64,000 nucleotides of DNA from Epiperipatus broadwayi (taxonomy: Eukaryota; Onychophora; Udeonychophora; Euonychophora; Peripatidae): assembly GCA_028023455.1 (NCBI GenBank), contig JAQFVV010000064.1, positions 370,001 to 434,000 of the forward strand, written 5' to 3'. Positions 61,495 through 64,000 of the stretch are shown here, in pieces. How positions within the stretch are numbered: the first letter of the stretch is position 1; the number at the start of each line of letters is the position of its first letter. The translations under genes and the position numbers were made by a program. The notes under the pieces were generated by a model. It ran no database searches, was not told the DNA's origin, and saw only the letters and a list, made by a program, of their open reading frames with translations.

Positions 61495-62186
61495 TTATAT
61501 CAGATGAGCAGGTCAAGTTTATTAGGAAAATTTATAATGGTTTGTGTCATATTGCTTTTTTCTCTACAAATAACATAAATAGATTGCTTAATAATTCTAA
61601 AATTCAAAATTCAAAGTTTAATCAAAATTCTATTATATATAGATTGATATGTGGATGCGGCAAAAAATACATTGGTGAATCTAAGTGTACATTTGAGAAG
61701 AGATAAAAGAACATATGCTTTTATATAATAGAATTTAAAAAGAGAATCAATATGAAACAGATGTAAATAAACCTTCATCATCTGTTATATTTGATCATAA
61801 TAAATCTTGTCAATATGGATTTAAATTTGATTATAAAAATATGAAAATTATTCATATTGAACATTGTCATAATAAACGTAAAATAAAAGAGGCTATGTTG
61901 ATTTCAAGAAATCGTCAAATGTTAATGAATCGCCAGTCATCAAATGTTAAGATAACAGAATTGTGGGAAATCTGAATTGAACTATGGGTATTGTTAAGGG
62001 TTGTCTCGTTTTGATTATTCAACTTTATATAGTTGATAAAGACTACAAAGTGTATAGTCGAAAGTACTTCTAAAAGAATATAATTTATATAAATTGTACT
62101 GTATTTTGATATATATATTGATTTGTATATTACATATATTGTGAAACGAATACAGATATCAAACTTTATTTATTACATATTGAAAC
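61471..62186 (+). pseudogene. Inverted duplicate of the GIY-YIG region and tail
   Basis: A plus-strand copy of the last third of the Penelope-like element 2 ORF and its tail. The frame from 61473 reads the linker and YRLICGCGKKYIGESKC and stops at 61704-61706 because one A is missing after GAGAAGAG relative to the minus arm. Coding similarity continues to about 61974. Small differences (for example GKK versus GVQ) show the arms are not an exact assembly mirror. The hairpin motif (62032-62071) and the tail are retained. Confidence 0.88.
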
Positions 62187-62767
62187 AGTTATGCTGTTAC
62201 TCATATAGATATTCAAAAGACCCACCCCCCATTTAAAAACGTCTAGCGTGATTCAATCTAATTGGGAACGCAATAAAGCTGTAATTTGTTAAGAAAAAAA
62301 AAGGAAAAATCATATTTTTAATTTTGTGATTGATGGATTTAAATAAAATGTTAAGTTATCTTATTTTTTTTTTATCTGTCTCAATAAAAAAAAGAAAAGA
62401 AATTAATTATCCAATCATTAAAAAGAAAAGATATTTGAGTTAAACTGAGGCAGTATTCAAATTAGGAACATCGTCGGAAGAAAAGAACTTTTTTTTTCTC
62501 TCTCTCGTCTTACACAGAGAGGCAGAACATATTAAATTTTTTGTTTTAAAAAAAAGTGTATTACTTAATTCTTTTGACACGTTAAAATATAATTTTAACG
62601 GAACATTAAAATGGAAAAAGAAACCTTTGCTAGAGGAATTATGATAATAATGGGGTAATTTAGCAGCTTCATTCTCTCCACGCTATGCCATGACTCTCCA
62701 TAAATGAAATAACCTGCCTTCTTTATGAATAAACTGGATTGTAAAACTGGAAGGTAATTGTTATAAG
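62187..62767. other. AT-rich stretch, no gene seen
   Basis: Contains a short C run (62224-62230) and several A/T runs; no feature supported. Confidence 0.5.
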
Positions 62768-63345
62768 AATATTAAAACATCTTTATCTTACGTTATAAAG
62801 TGAAGTTATGAAATAATTACATAGAATTTGTTTTATAAAATATTAAAACATCTTTATCATACGTTATAAAATGAAGTTATGAAATAACTACATAGAATTT
62901 GTTTTGTAAAATATTAGAACATGTTTATCATACGTTATAAAGTGAAGTTATGAAATAACTACATAGAAATTGTTTTATAAAATATTAAAACATCTTTATC
63001 ATATGTTATAAAATGAAGTTATGAAATAACTACATAGAATTTGTTTTGTAAAATATTAGAACACGTTTATCATACGTTATAAAATGAAGTTATGAAATAA
63101 TTACATAGAATTTGTTTTTTTGTAAAATATGAAAACATCTTTATCATACGTTATAAAGTGACATTATGAAATAATACATAGAATGTGTTTTATAAAATAT
63201 TAAAACGTCTTTATCATACGTTATAAAGTGACATTATGAAATAATTACATAGAATTTGTTTTATAAAATGTTAAAACGTCTTTATCATACGTTATAAAGT
63301 GAAGTTATGAAATAGCTACACGCAAATTTATTTATAAAATTATTT
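62768..63345 (+). repeat. Tandem array, about 71-bp unit, eight copies
   Basis: Units recur at about 62800, 62871, 62942, 63013, 63083, 63159, 63229 and 63300. Each contains GAAGTTATGAAATAACTACA, TAGAATTTGTTTTATAAAAT and TTATCATACGTTATAAA-like sequence with scattered differences. Confidence 0.92.
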
Positions 63346-63401
63346 GAACGTATTTACTATATGAATTAGAAATGCTTTAATTGCATATTACTTCTATCTG
63401 G

Positions 63402-64000
63402 GTAATGTAACAGAGTTTATGTATAAGAATATACTTCTATATTTGGCTAAATTATAAATGCCTCAATTATCAAATGATAAATGCTCTACAAACCAAGAAT
63501 TGCTGAGTTCAAATGTCTACCAATTGGTAATAATTCATAAAATGATGAAATGCTGTATAAATCATAAATACCTGACTGCTTCTAAGCTTCTTATAATGTA
63601 ACAGAGTTTATGTGTAAGAACATACTTCTATATTAGGCTAAATTATAAATGCCTCAATTATCCAAATGAAAAATGCCCTACAAACCAAGAATTGTTGAGT
63701 TCAAATATCTACACAGTAATAATTCATAAAATGATGAAATGCTGTATAAACTATAAATGCTTGACTGCTTCTAAGGTTCTTACCTTAAATGAATTCAAAA
63801 TGAATTATTGTATAAACCATAAGTGCTTGACTGTTTCTAAGGTTCTTACCTTAAATGAATTCAAAATGAATTACTGTATAAACCATAAGTGCTTGACTGC
63901 TTCAAAATGAATTATTGTATAAACCATAAATGCTTGACTGCTTCTAAGGTTCTTCTCTTAAATGAACAAATGAATTATTGTATAAACCATAAATGCTTGA
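63402..64000 (+). repeat. Nested tandem repeats (about 190 bp and about 66 bp), running off the window
   Basis: Two copies of a roughly 190-bp unit (63402-63595 and 63596-63784) starting ATGTAACAGAGTTTATGT are followed by copies of a roughly 66-bp unit (AATGAATTATTGTATAAACC, then TGCTTGACTGCTTCTAAGGT) that is itself the tail of the larger unit. The 66-bp period is divisible by three, producing a repetitive ORF (63692-63910) that is not evidence of a gene. Confidence 0.88.

Larger units (their letters stand above)
59465..62186 (-). mobile_element. Penelope-like retroelement 2 with inverted partial copy (palindrome)
   Basis: A minus-strand element (tail at 59465, coding to 61494) whose truncated 5' side is joined at about 61471 to a plus-strand copy of its own 3' third (61471-62186). 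Arms of about 710 bp (59465-60175 and 61471-62186) match closely in inverted orientation around a roughly 1.3-kb centre holding the reverse transcriptase. Both arms end with the tail ATACAGATATCAAACTTTAT. Inverted partial copies are known for Penelope elements. It inserted beside (TA)n. Confidence 0.9.

Overview
This is nuclear DNA from an animal, very AT-rich and CpG-poor by eye. It has no operons, no bacterial gene layout and almost no host coding sequence. Penelope-like retroelements with a GIY-YIG endonuclease, a Merlin-type DNA transposon, a tRNA-derived SINE and long-LTR elements together point to an invertebrate metazoan. The lineage cannot be fixed from the window; cnidarian, flatworm, mollusc or arachnid would all fit. 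The piece is a repeat graveyard with one convincing host-like exon at 57831-58199 and a 500-base assembly gap at 19825-20324.

Left part (1-19.8 kb). An array of direct and inverted copies of a repeat called family R here (300-2022) is followed by featureless AT-rich DNA. LTR element 1 (5926-11927) has about 1.96-kb LTRs and a broken Gag with coiled-coil and capsid-like parts, and no pol. A diverged LTR-like repeat (14816-16840), a minus-strand SINE (19060-19305) and a 204-bp (TTA)n run (19407-19610) lead to the gap.

Middle (20-34 kb). A 962-bp MITE flanked by TA (20389-21350) and a second LTR-like repeat (21432-23188) come first. Next is a 4475-bp Merlin-like transposon with a perfect 8-bp target duplication (23416-27890). 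Its transposase is a wreck, and its interior has been filled by two tandem repeat families. Then come another family R array (28383-29425), a LINE reverse-transcriptase relic (29850-30140) and Penelope-like element 1 (31525-33838, minus strand, broken).

Right part (34-64 kb). LTR element 3 (34195-37658) has no ORF. A solo LTR (42355-44092) and a third family R array (44105-45226) lie next to LTR element 2 (45235-53869). Element 2 has 2.47-kb LTRs, a tRNA-Lys-type primer binding site and a protein of unknown family made of coiled coil plus 30-residue repeats. Penelope-like element 2 (59465-62186) forms a large palindrome because an inverted partial copy of its own 3' end is fused to its truncated 5' end. 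Two short tandem arrays close the window.

How it fits together: every retroelement seen carries either a structural protein alone, a broken enzyme, or nothing, so all would need enzymes supplied from elsewhere. Most are inserted in or abut (TA)n runs. The points most worth a second look are arrays of primer-binding-site-like units at the LTR/internal boundary of LTR elements 1 and 2, a hairpin followed by a GAAAGTAC motif just downstream of both Penelope ORFs whose stem covaries (hammerhead-like), and the unfamiliar 30-residue-repeat protein.
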